Counted from the stretch's first letter, positions 1 to 4,696 are shown. The stretch: DNA of 5,271 nt from Nitrososphaeraceae archaeon (GCA_025449515.1 JANWJI010000120.1:1-5271), one strand, 5' to 3'. Numbers and translations: made by a program. The notes: generated by a model from the sequence alone, not told the origin.

Positions 1-178
1 AATCCTTCACTCCTTCAATTTCTACAGCCAATCGAGGTCTTGTATGATCCATGCAAGTATCAATTCTGCTCTGTGCGGTAGAGAAAAATCGCAGTACTAT
101 TCGTACTACATTTTTACTACCATAGAAAACATTAGTCTTTTCAACACTGGTATTTTCTTCTGTTTGTATCGTCAGAGC
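1..178 (-). CDS. Sensor histidine kinase, N-terminal fragment, runs off the left edge
   Basis: An open frame of 59 codons leaves the window on the minus strand. It reads TSVEKTNVFYGSKNVV, then RFFSTAQSRIDTCMDHTRP, then RLAVEIEGVKD. This matches from memory the N-terminal sensor segment of the expanded thaumarchaeal histidine kinases (T-E-V-x-Y-G near the start, then R-I-D-x-C-x-D-x-T-R-P, then an acidic helix). In that family it precedes the dimerisation and ATPase domains, which would lie outside the window. The start is a problem. A TGA sits at 179-181, and the only in-frame ATG (50-52) falls inside the conserved motif. CTG at 173-175 is the only near-start codon at the expected place, about 30 bases below a TATA-like box. 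Either a rare CTG start is used or the start codon has been lost and this is a pseudogene. The family call rests on motif memory. An unrelated plus-strand frame at 44-256 is its shadow. Confidence 0.62.
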
Positions 179-181
179 TCA

Positions 182-580
182 AAATATGTATCCAACTCCG
201 ACTATTTAAGACGACCATATGGAAAGCGAATCGAACTTGAAGGAGCTTTAGGATAACTACCTAGACTAATACTTGTCTTCTCTCGATTTCCTGCAACCTA
301 GCTGATAAGAATAACCCGAGGAAATAACGACATCTCTGACTCACCTCTAGAGGACTGATATGTCGGCCGTTTTCAAGATGTAATTAGTGTCATTTTGCAA
401 GTCGAGTATATTGGCATTTGTCCACACACAAGCAATCCTCCTGCGAACAGCGGATAGTTGCATCTATATTAGTTAGTCACAAGTAAAGGATTTTAAGGTA
501 CTTGCCTTGATTCTATTCACAACGCTGCTGATTCCTTTATATCTTTTCTTATCTGTTTGACAGAATACTGAGTAATTTCC
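182..580. other. Intergenic stretch, no gene recognised
   Basis: All six frames were read by eye. They break every 10-40 codons and no family was recognised. The longest frames are an unsupported 37-codon minus ORF (517-630) that overlaps the ester cyclase start, and a 32-codon minus frame near 360-470 rich in Gly and Cys. The stretch also carries the TATA-like box of the kinase. No tRNA, strong hairpin or repeat was seen. Confidence 0.5.
202..210 (-). promoter_or_regulatory. TATA-like box for the histidine kinase fragment
   Basis: Read on the minus strand this is CTTAAATAG. Its centre lies about 27-31 bases upstream of the first sense codons of the kinase frame (positions 175-178), which is the archaeal TATA-to-start spacing for a leaderless transcript. 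This supports the translation start being near 175 even though no ATG, GTG or TTG is present there. Confidence 0.35.
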
Positions 581-588
581 TTAAAGTA
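581..588 (+). promoter_or_regulatory. TATA-like box for the ester cyclase gene
   Basis: The sequence TTAAAGTA, preceded by TTTCC, is centred about 30 bases upstream of the TTG start at 615. This would put the transcript start near 610. A short GAGG at 607-610 lies just before the start and could act as a weak ribosome binding site. The two signals together favour the TTG at 615 over the internal ATG at residue 27. Confidence 0.4.
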
Positions 589-614
589 CGATATGGTAAA
601 AAATATGAGGAATT

Positions 615-1052
615 TTGTATACATCTTCATCAACAGCAACAACAAGAACTAAACAACAACAAGAAAATGAAACCTTGGCTCGACGCTTTCATATGGAAAT
701 ATTTCGAGAAGGAAAATTAGCTGTAGCAGATGAAATTCTGGCTCCAGATTTTGTTTTAAGAAATCCCGTCCTTCCTTCCGAGTTTACCTATGGCCCAAAA
801 GGTGTAAAGAGATTTGCGTCAATTGTAGCAGAGAGCTCGCCGGGATATGAACTCATACATCATGATACAATATCAAATGAAGATAAAGTATTGATTCGAT
901 GGACATATACTGGTATGCTCAAGAAAGAGATGTTAGGCATACCCCCTAGCGACAAGCCTGTAACCATCACTGGATTCGATCTCTTTAGAATTGCAGCAAA
1001 TGGTAAAATTGCAGAGATGTGGCAACAATTTAACGTTGGAAGTTGGCCATAA
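615..1052 (+). CDS. SnoaL-like ester cyclase (polyketide cyclase superfamily)
   Basis: The 145-residue product has a SnoaL-like (NTF2 cone fold) domain over about residues 19-140, the usual length for the family. Visible blocks are LARRFHMEIFREGKLAVADE (helix 1, residues 21-40), LAPDFVLRNP (42-51), GPKGVKRF (60-67), DKVLIRWTYTG (90-100) and the C-terminal signature ITGFDLFRIAANGKIAEMW (118-136). D122 sits where SnoaL enzymes carry an acidic catalytic residue. Members close or hydrolyse aromatic polyketide-like esters, but most prokaryotic single-domain copies have no known substrate, so only the fold is secure. The protein should be cytosolic: no signal peptide or membrane segment is seen. 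The start is TTG; residues 2-17 are low complexity (Ser, Thr, Gln), and ATG at codon 27 would cut helix 1. It has its own promoter. The DUF4242 remnant lies 89 bases downstream on the same strand. Confidence 0.85.
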   Translation: MYTSSSTATTRTKQQQENETLARRFHMEIFREGKLAVADEILAPDFVLRNPVLPSEFTYGPKGVKRFASIVAESSPGYELIHHDTISNEDKVLIRWTYTGMLKKEMLGIPPSDKPVTITGFDLFRIAANGKIAEMWQQFNVGSWP

Positions 1053-1123
1053 TTTCAACATATATCTGGTATTATAACCATGCTACAAAATACTGGAAGG
1101 ACAACGTCAGAATAATCATCAAC

Positions 1124-1131
1124 TTTTTTTT
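1124..1131 (+). terminator. Oligo-T tract after the ester cyclase gene
   Basis: Eight consecutive T residues lie about 70 bases after the ester cyclase stop. Archaeal RNA polymerase commonly terminates at T-rich tracts without a hairpin, so this is a reasonable 3' end for that transcript. It also falls where the upstream end of the DUF4242 gene would have been, so it could equally be debris of that gene's decay. Confidence 0.3.
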
Positions 1132-1141
1132 CACAATTTAA

Positions 1142-1369
1142 GATATTCATTCTATCGGGACATTGACTGAAGAAGATATCATAAAAGCACAGAATGCACC
1201 AAGAGATGAACTAGGAGTTATAGTGATAAATATTCTCTACAATTTAGAAGGTGGAACGATTTATTGTATGTTAGATGCACCGAATAAGGAGGCAGTGGAA
1301 AAACATCATGGTATCATGGGCGTAAAATGTGACTGGATAATGGAAGTTAAAACAACACAAAAAAAGTGA
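1142..1369 (+). pseudogene. DUF4242 family protein, 5' end broken (alternative short CDS from TTG 1163)
   Basis: The frame ends in GGTIYCMLDAPNKEAVEKHH, then GIMGVKCDWIMEVKTTQKK. This is the C-terminal signature of DUF4242 proteins: small ferredoxin-like proteins of about 75-90 residues, one relative of which binds nickel. The only usual start in frame is TTG at 1163, giving 68 residues. Conserved N-terminal residues are still encoded above it: codons 1142-1162 read DIHSIGT, leading straight into LTEEDIIKAQNAPRDE. Full-length relatives begin roughly M-P-x-F-x-D-x-H, and here a TAA (1139-1141) stands directly before the Asp. The short product would lack beta-strand 1. One frame over, the bases just upstream read S-Q-F-K, so a one-base loss near 1139-1141 plus start-codon mutation could explain the break. 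Alternatively the TTG form is real, since TTTAAGATA at about 1137-1145 lies 22 bases upstream. Family call firm; status inferred. Confidence 0.65.
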
Positions 1370-1589
1370 GAGGCGCCCCCCCTAGATACGTTATCCATAT
1401 TGACAGGAGTTATCTAGTAAATTAATAATGCGTTCTGCTCGTAATCATTGCTTCTAGCTATTAATATCTCCATTAAGTATTCAATATTCGAAGGATGGTA
1501 AAATTTTCTTGTTAATAAAGCTGTGCAAAAATATTTGGTGTGCGGGATTTCATTCTTTTATCAAGGCAGATCTTCTGATTACTACTTAT

Positions 1590-2018
1590 TTAAAGTCCTA
1601 ATATTTCAAGATATGATCCCATTTCTTTAAATGAAGCCCGATGATAGTCATTCATATGTTCAAGGACACGATAAATATGATATCCATCACCAAGCAGATT
1701 ACATCTATTGCATTTAATTCTATAATATGGATCAATTCCTAAAGTTCTGTATGCCCGCAAAATATCTTCATCATCAGCTACGTATTCATATACAAATAAA
1801 GTCGTCGATGATTCATCTCCAATTCCAGTCTTTGACATTAGCAAGCCATTAATGCATACCATGACAGATTTTGCCGTTGATGTGGTTTGATAATTTTCAT
1901 CTCGGTCTATAATTTCGGAAATTTTCATAAAGCGTCCAAAACATTGTTCTTCCGTGGCATTTTTCAGTATTTGTGAAAGTTTCACTTTCTGTTTCTGTTC
2001 TTGAACCTGAACCGACAT
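1590..2018 (-). CDS. Conserved hypothetical protein with a C2H2-like zinc-finger arrangement
   Basis: The product has 142 residues. I do not recognise a named family. Residues 1-20 are charged and Lys/Gln-rich. Residues 20-95 look like a mixed alpha/beta region (FGRFMKISEIIDRD, then KSVMVCINGLLM, then TTLFVYEYVADDEDILRAYR). The C-terminal third carries C103-x2-C106-x14-H121-x4-H126, where HIYRVLEHMNDYH looks like the helix that holds the two His. This spacing resembles a classical C2H2 zinc finger, so zinc binding and perhaps nucleic-acid or protein binding are plausible; the role is unknown. No signal peptide or membrane segment is seen. The ATG at 2018 is the best start, since a TATA-like box is about 28 bases upstream, which suggests a leaderless message. 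The gene is convergent with the DUF4242 remnant and has no partner on its strand. Confidence 0.75.
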   Translation of the reverse strand: MSVQVQEQKQKVKLSQILKNATEEQCFGRFMKISEIIDRDENYQTTSTAKSVMVCINGLLMSKTGIGDESSTTLFVYEYVADDEDILRAYRTLGIDPYYRIKCNRCNLLGDGYHIYRVLEHMNDYHRASFKEMGSYLEILGL

Positions 2019-2040
2019 CCAGCTTTTCTATGTTATATTG

Positions 2041-2050
2041 GTTAATAAAG
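2041..2050 (-). promoter_or_regulatory. TATA-like box for the zinc-finger-like gene
   Basis: Read on the minus strand this is CTTTATTAAC, centred about 28 bases upstream of the ATG at 2018. That spacing predicts a transcript beginning at or next to the start codon. No Shine-Dalgarno sequence is seen before the ATG, in keeping with a leaderless message. Confidence 0.45.
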
Positions 2051-2286
2051 AGATTGATTATGAAATTTGGTACTCAGATATTGAGCAATATAACAGGCTA
2101 GATCAGGAAAAGGTGATAGTATACAAAGATTATAGGTAGAATTACCTCCTATACGTTACAGACAAAATTGTGTATCACTCAATCGTAATCTAAGCCGACA
2201 ATATCATAATTCCGAAGATGCGAATAATTATTTCCGAAAAAAAATGCTCTCTAATTCGGTATGAAACACATACAATAAAAATCTTT

Positions 2287-2380
2287 TCTAAATTGAGAGA
2301 TCAAATAGATAGACTAATCATCATTATACATTGACAATGATGATAGGAATCTATGAGTCTATCATGAGGCGCGCCAATAG
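2287..2380 (+). repeat. Dispersed GCGCGCC-ended repeat, copy 1
   Basis: This copy aligns with copy 2 (4169-4263) over about 90 bases with almost no length change: the distance from the TCTAAA block to GGCGCGCC is 81 bases here and 82 there. In the last 50 bases (2326-2375 against 4209-4258) I count 43 identical positions. The end, ATGAGGCGCGCCAA, is identical in both. The element has no open frame. It may be a small non-autonomous element, a duplicated regulatory block, or part of an untranslated RNA. Confidence 0.6.
2317..2364. repeat. Two overlapping, mutually exclusive inverted repeats inside repeat copy 1
   Basis: The first pair is ATCATCATT (2317-2325) with AATGATGAT (2336-2344), a perfect 9-bp stem with a 10-base loop. 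The second pair is TGATAG (2341-2346) with CTATCA (2359-2364). They share bases 2341-2344, so a transcript could form only one at a time. In copy 2 only the second pair is kept, with one mismatch, which weakens a switch interpretation. Confidence 0.35.
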
Positions 2381-2389
2381 GTAGGCAAC

Positions 2390-2403
2390 ATAGATAAGAT
2401 CCT
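2390..2403 (+). repeat. 14-bp direct repeat, first copy (second at 3572-3585)
   Basis: ATAGATAAGATCCT occurs exactly here and again at 3572-3585. After a short unmatched stretch both copies continue with AATTTTAG, then a pyrimidine and TC, so the true homology is probably longer but diverged. The first copy sits directly after GCGCGCC-ended repeat copy 1. The second follows the CCCGGG-bounded element. Confidence 0.45.
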
Positions 2404-2611
2404 TTATGGATTCATGAATTTTAGCTCATAAACACTGGACAATCCAATGAGCATTAGCCCTCTTTCATCAAAAGAAGATATATTTGTCATTGGTGTTCCA
2501 ACTTCTAGATACTATTGATAGTCGCCCCGCCTGACTAGCGGGCACAGAGGATTATTTAAAATATTATATGGTGAACTTAGCACTACTTCAAACGCTTATT
2601 TCTATTTCCCT

Positions 2612-2984
2612 TCATACTTTCTTCGCAAAATCTTTCATACCAGTAAAGTCAATCAGTATGCAGGGTTCCTCTTCAACGACACATGAATCATGCCCAGGCG
2701 GTATTACCGCAGTATCTCCTGCTCCACCTTCAACTTCTGTACCATCGTCCATCCTAGTTTTAATTCTACCAGAGATAACATATGCGGTGTGTGAAGCTTG
2801 GCAACCATCTGTTTTAACGAGTGGTTTAATACATTTTTCCCAACTCCAACCGGGTTCTAATGTTCCTCTACCCTATAGTGACACCGCTATCCGGAAAGTT
2901 TACAATTTCAATCTTTCCTTTTTCAAATGTCCTTACTTCGTCAGGTGAGCTAAAGCTTTTTGCCAATATTTTTGCTGCTGACAT
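2612..2984 (-). pseudogene. Cupin-domain protein, single-base frameshift
   Basis: On the minus strand an ATG at 2984 opens MSAAKILAKSFSSPDEVRTF, continuing to IVNFPDSGVTIG at codon 38, where TAG follows. Removing one G from the GGG at 2871-2873 restores the frame: RGTLEPGWSW (38-bp on), KCIKPLVKTDGCQASHTAYV, ISGRIKTRMDDGTEVEGG, AGDTAVIPPGHDSC, and LIDFTGMKDFAKKV to a TGA at 2612-2614. The repaired product has 123 residues and is a one-domain cupin. Motif 1 is around C-Q-A-S-H-T-A-Y-V-I-S-G; motif 2 is GDTAVIPPGHD. Cupins of this kind form a small beta barrel and often bind a metal or small ligand; the substrate is unknown. The rest is intact, so the break is recent or a sequencing error in a G run. 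The plus-strand frame at 2568-2948 is the antisense shadow. Confidence 0.85.
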
Positions 2985-3006
2985 TGACTGTTAAAGAAAC
3001 CATTAG

Positions 3007-3013
3007 CATTAAA
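3007..3013 (-). promoter_or_regulatory. TATA-like box for the cupin pseudogene
   Basis: Read on the minus strand this is TTTAATG after CC, about 26 bases upstream of the ATG at 2984. It supports that ATG as the original start and suggests the broken gene still has its promoter. Confidence 0.38.
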
Positions 3014-3051
3014 GGATTACGAAGCTTGTAATAGCTCTAGACGAGGTGAAA

Positions 3052-3276
3052 TTAACCGTGGATCTCTTTTTCTAATGCTTCCTTTAACATATGTACGTGT
3101 TTTTGCCTATCCTTTTTTATAATTTGCCACATTTCTATCAAGTCCTGCCTATTTGCATTCTGCGCATCTTTAATATACTTGTCAATAGTGTCGTATAGAA
3201 AATCTGCATCCTTTCCTAAGACCTTTAGTATGTCATATGCGGTATTCGTTAATTCGGTTGAATGTCCTTCACTCAT
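3052..3276 (-). CDS. Small all-helical hypothetical protein
   Basis: The product has 74 residues and looks like two or three amphipathic helices: about residues 8-20 (LTNTAYDILKVLG), 22-39 (KDADFLYDTIDKYIKDAQ) and 43-71 (RQDLIEMWQIIKKDRQKHVH, then MLKEALEKE). I do not recognise a named family. The last helix resembles the final helix of rubrerythrin- and ferritin-like bundles (W-x2-I-x2-D-x3-H-x2-M-L), but the metal-binding E-x2-H pair is absent, so metal binding is not supported. It is probably cytosolic: no signal peptide or membrane segment is seen. ATG 3276 is favoured by a TATA-like box about 27 bases upstream. The cupin pseudogene lies 67 bases downstream on the same strand but has its own promoter, so co-transcription is possible but not required. 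Confidence 0.7.
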   Translation of the reverse strand: MSEGHSTELTNTAYDILKVLGKDADFLYDTIDKYIKDAQNANRQDLIEMWQIIKKDRQKHVHMLKEALEKEIHG

Positions 3277-3299
3277 TACCTATTTAATAACCGATAAGC

Positions 3300-3307
3300 T
3301 ATTTTAA
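3300..3307 (-). promoter_or_regulatory. TATA-like box for the small helical protein gene
   Basis: Read on the minus strand this is TTAAAATA, centred 27 bases upstream of the ATG at 3276, the spacing expected for a leaderless archaeal transcript. A second AT-rich block (TTATTAAATA, about 3280-3290) is too close to the ATG to serve as its TATA box. Confidence 0.45.
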
Positions 3308-3337
3308 CAAAACCTCTCGATATGTGCCGCCAACAAA

Positions 3338-3355
3338 CTAAGTGTTATAACTTAG
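3338..3355. repeat. Inverted repeat upstream of the helical protein promoter
   Basis: CTAAGT (3338-3343) and ACTTAG (3350-3355) form a perfect 6-bp inverted repeat around GTTATA. It lies about 30 bases upstream of the TATA-like box of the minus-strand gene at 3276, where an activator could bind. No other copy was seen in the window. Confidence 0.3.
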
Positions 3356-3420
3356 GTCTAATCTAAGGGAGGATAATAGGATGCCTTGCTATATGTAGGC
3401 CGCACATAATCTACGTATTA

Positions 3421-3550
3421 TTACACCCGGGTATCCCGGGTTATTTTCAACTCTAGAGAAGAATTTGAAAATATATTAAAGACAATATATTAACAAAAAA
3501 TTATAGTAGAATGTAGAATACAAAAACCATCCTGGGTATCCCGGGTGTTA
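3421..3550. mobile_element. Possible MITE-like element bounded by CCCGGG hairpins
   Basis: The left end reads TTA then CACCCGGGTATCCCGGG; the right end reads CCTGGGTATCCCGGGTG then TTA. The ends are imperfect inverted repeats about 17 bases long (mismatches mainly in the central TAT), and TTA on both sides could be a 3-bp target duplication. The element would be about 124 bases between the TTA copies, AT-rich inside, with no open frame. Each end is also a hairpin: ACCCGGG-TAT-CCCGGGT on the left (perfect), CCTGGG-TAT-CCCGGG on the right (one T-G wobble). The 13-mer GGGTATCCCGGGT is also an exact direct repeat, 105 bases apart (3429 and 3534). A pair of protein-binding sites is an equally good reading. 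Confidence 0.4.
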
Positions 3551-3571
3551 GAAACACAAAGGTACAATTCT

Positions 3572-3585
3572 ATAGATAAGATCCT
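3572..3585 (+). repeat. 14-bp direct repeat, second copy (first at 2390-2403)
   Basis: This is an exact repeat of ATAGATAAGATCCT, followed after a few bases by AATTTTAGTTC, against AATTTTAGCTC in the first copy. About 60 bases downstream both regions carry a similar CAATGA motif (3631 and 2445), which suggests diverged descendants of one block. Confidence 0.4.
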
Positions 3586-3630
3586 ACAATTACCAATTTT
3601 AGTTCTCTTTCTATACTATAAGCCATCGAT

Positions 3631-3650
3631 CAATGAATGAAAAATCATTG
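3631..3650. repeat. Short hairpin CAATGA/TCATTG
   Basis: CAATGA (3631-3636) and TCATTG (3645-3650) form a perfect 6-bp stem with an eight-base loop. No T tract or gene lies next to it, so no role can be given. Confidence 0.25.
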
Positions 3651-3677
3651 GATGTTAAACTCTTGTGACTGTTCTAT

Positions 3678-3801
3678 CCGTCATAGTGTCCATAGTACAC
3701 ATTCAAATCTGTACAAGGATGAGGTTTTTCTCACATAATGCGCGCGAATTCATAATATGAAATCCAATATAGTACTATAGATACTCTAACGTCTATGACG
3801 G
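3678..3801. repeat. Pair of inverted 9-mers 106 bases apart
   Basis: CCGTCATAG (3678-3686) and CTATGACGG (3793-3801) are exact reverse complements. They could be the ends of a short inserted segment or chance. No target duplication was found next to them, and the interior has no open frame. Confidence 0.3.
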
Positions 3802-3864
3802 CTTGTCTGCTAAGTATGAACTAGCTACGATGTCTCCAAACCTTCAAAGCATAAATGGCGGTAC

Positions 3865-3959
3865 GGTTAAGATACTTATCCTATTTCTAATACAGTATAA
3901 TAGTATCATAACCTAATAAGATAGAGCGACCAGGCCAATTATCCACCTGAATCGCCCTA
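3865..3959. repeat. Two tandem stem-loops, possible structured RNA
   Basis: Stem 1 pairs GGTTAAGATACT (3865-3876) with AGTATCATAACC (3902-3913), 11 of 12 bases, around a 25-base loop. Stem 2 follows after eight bases: TAG-x-GCGA-x-CAGG (3922-3934) pairs with CCTG-xx-TCGC-x-CTA (3946-3959), 11 pairs with small internal loops and an 11-base loop. No box C/D or H/ACA motifs, tRNA features or T-rich 3' end were found. The transcribed strand is unknown. Confidence 0.35.
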
Positions 3960-4017
3960 CAATGTCAATACAGAATCACTGGGGATTCCTAGTAGTAGTA
4001 AATACACACAATGTTAT

Positions 4018-4068
4018 AATGTGTTCTAAACACATTTACTGTTTATTTTGTGTTAATAAACAAAATAA
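4018..4068. repeat. Cluster of AT-rich inverted repeats
   Basis: AATGTGTT-CTA-AACACATT (4018-4036) is a perfect 8-bp inverted repeat. Just after it, TTATTTTGT (4043-4051) pairs perfectly with ACAAAATAA (4060-4068), and an alternative pairing GTTTATT (4041-4047) with AATAAAC (4055-4061) overlaps it. The low GC makes chance pairing easier, but two perfect stems side by side are uncommon. They could be operator-like sites; no adjacent gene explains them. Confidence 0.35.
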
Positions 4069-4168
4069 TAATTCTAACTTATAAAAATATTTTAGTATGC
4101 TGCTATGCCCTGTAAACCACAATGGATACTTCGAGTAATGTTATGCGGCATATCAGATTATAAATAGT

Positions 4169-4263
4169 TCTAAAAGACGGAATCAAATGTATAGAATAAC
4201 ACCTTAGTATACATAGACAATAATGATAGAAATTTATGCATCTATAATGAGGCGCGCCAAATA
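4169..4263 (+). repeat. Dispersed GCGCGCC-ended repeat, copy 2
   Basis: This copy aligns with copy 1 (2287-2380) over its whole length: 43 of 50 positions are identical in 4209-4258, and the last bases ATGAGGCGCGCCAA are exact. Downstream it shares AAATA with copy 3. A TATATATAG sequence follows at 4269-4277. The minus-strand SRPBCC-like remnant ends 22 bases beyond the repeat. Confidence 0.6.
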
Positions 4264-4284
4264 ATGCGTATATATAGTTAAAAT

Positions 4285-4452
4285 TTAATTTGCAAATGAT
4301 ACTGCACCATTGCTAGTTGGTTCTAAAAATACAAAGAACAAATGTAAATTTCTACAAGGCCGATACAATCCTGCATAGTAACTTTGTATCCACATTTCAG
4401 AAATTGGACGATGGATATTAACTGACGTCTGATACAAAATTGATGTGTATTT
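4285..4452 (-). pseudogene. Possible remnant of an SRPBCC (START-like) domain protein
   Basis: A minus-strand frame of 55 codons runs from a TAG above 4452 to a TAA at 4285-4287; the first usable start is TTG at 4437. It begins TSVNIHRPISEMW, which resembles the first strand and helix of SRPBCC ligand-binding proteins (V-x-I-x-R-P-I-S-E-V-W). It ends FLEPTSNGAVSFAN, which resembles a late strand of the same fold (F-E-P-T-x-N-G-T-x-V). The roughly 20 residues between them replace about 70-80 expected, so most of the domain would be missing. Open frames of this size arise by chance in AT-rich DNA, so this is a suggestion, not a firm call. The remnant lies between repeat copies 2 and 3. Confidence 0.3.
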
Positions 4453-4474
4453 CTATCAAAAGACGCGCCAAATA
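4451..4474 (+). repeat. Dispersed GCGCGCC-ended repeat, copy 3 (short, diverged)
   Basis: Only the right end is clear: TTCTATCAAAAG followed by ACGCGCCAAATA, against TCTATAATGAGG then CGCGCCAAATA in copy 2. Matching beyond this is weak. A TATA-like CCTATAAATG starts 18 bases downstream. Confidence 0.4.
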
Positions 4475-4665
4475 CCGCCTATCGAACCTATAAATGATTA
4501 AAGGTGCGGGTCAGCCGCCGATAGATTCGAATCGTTTTTCTTGATTATGAAAGATAATGACATAACGATCCGTTAAAGGACCTTATTGGGAAAGAAAGAT
4601 AACTTTGGATCTTAATAAAAAGTATCGACTCACTGCAGCCTACTATACTGTTGATCCCTTAACCA

Positions 4666-4673
4666 TTTTTATA
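4666..4673 (+). promoter_or_regulatory. TATA-like box that decides the DUF1428 start
   Basis: TTTTTATA is centred 27 bases upstream of the ATG at 4697 but only about 12 bases upstream of the in-frame ATG at 4682. A transcript begun at the usual distance would start next to 4697 and exclude the earlier ATG, so the shorter protein is favoured. Confidence 0.5.
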
Positions 4674-4696
4674 CCAATCAAATGTACTATAACTTC

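Larger units (their letters stand above)
2019..2611. other. Intergenic stretch with a repeat copy and small hairpins, no intact gene
   Basis: No convincing gene was found on either strand. The stretch holds the promoter of the zinc-finger-like gene, copy 1 of the GCGCGCC-ended repeat (2287-2380), and small inverted repeats: AGGTA/TACCT at 2134-2147 (loop GAAT), and CCCGC/GCGGG at 2526-2542 with a seven-base loop. The latter looks at first like a tRNA anticodon arm, but no acceptor or T arm surrounds it. A 23-codon ORF (2447-2518, plus) has no further support. Confidence 0.45.
3308..4665. other. 1.4-kb stretch with no intact gene, rich in repeats and hairpins
   Basis: Stop codons interrupt all six frames at short intervals. 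Only one frame (minus, 4285-4452) shows residues that look like a known family. The stretch instead holds a CCCGGG-bounded element, a pair of inverted 9-mers, two tandem hairpins, a cluster of AT-rich inverted repeats, and copies 2 and 3 of the GCGCGCC-ended repeat, listed separately. A GC-rich hairpin GCGG/CCGC at 4506-4518, followed by the palindrome GATTCGAATC (4524-4533) and five T residues, lies after a good TATA sequence (CCTATAAATG, 4487-4496). It could mark a short transcript, but nothing confirms one. Confidence 0.5.

Noticed and set aside
44..256. 70-residue plus-strand ORF
   Set aside because: It is antisense to the histidine kinase fragment, which has clear family motifs; the ORF product resembles nothing known.
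517..630. 37-residue minus-strand ORF (begins MKMYTKFLIFF)
   Set aside because: It overlaps the start and promoter of the ester cyclase, has no TATA-like box at the right distance, and matches no family I know.
1430..1575. 47-codon minus-strand open frame ending in NALLIY
   Set aside because: No start codon before its internal ATG, no recognisable family, and a length expected by chance at this base composition.
2337..2343. ATGATGA resembling box C of a C/D sRNA
   Set aside because: No box D (CTGA) at a suitable distance, and the motif is not kept in repeat copy 2.
2447..2518. 23-residue plus-strand ORF (begins MSISPLSSKED)
   Set aside because: Too short, with no clear promoter or family; easily due to chance.
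2524..2545. tRNA anticodon-arm-like hairpin (CCCGC, seven-base loop, GCGGG)
   Set aside because: No acceptor stem, D arm or T arm can be found around it.
2568..2948. 126-residue plus-strand ORF
   Set aside because: It is the antisense shadow of the frameshifted cupin gene on the minus strand.
4520..4540. TTCGAATC resembling a tRNA T-loop
   Set aside because: The flanking bases do not form a five-pair T stem and there is no matching acceptor arm; it is simply the palindrome GATTCGAATC.
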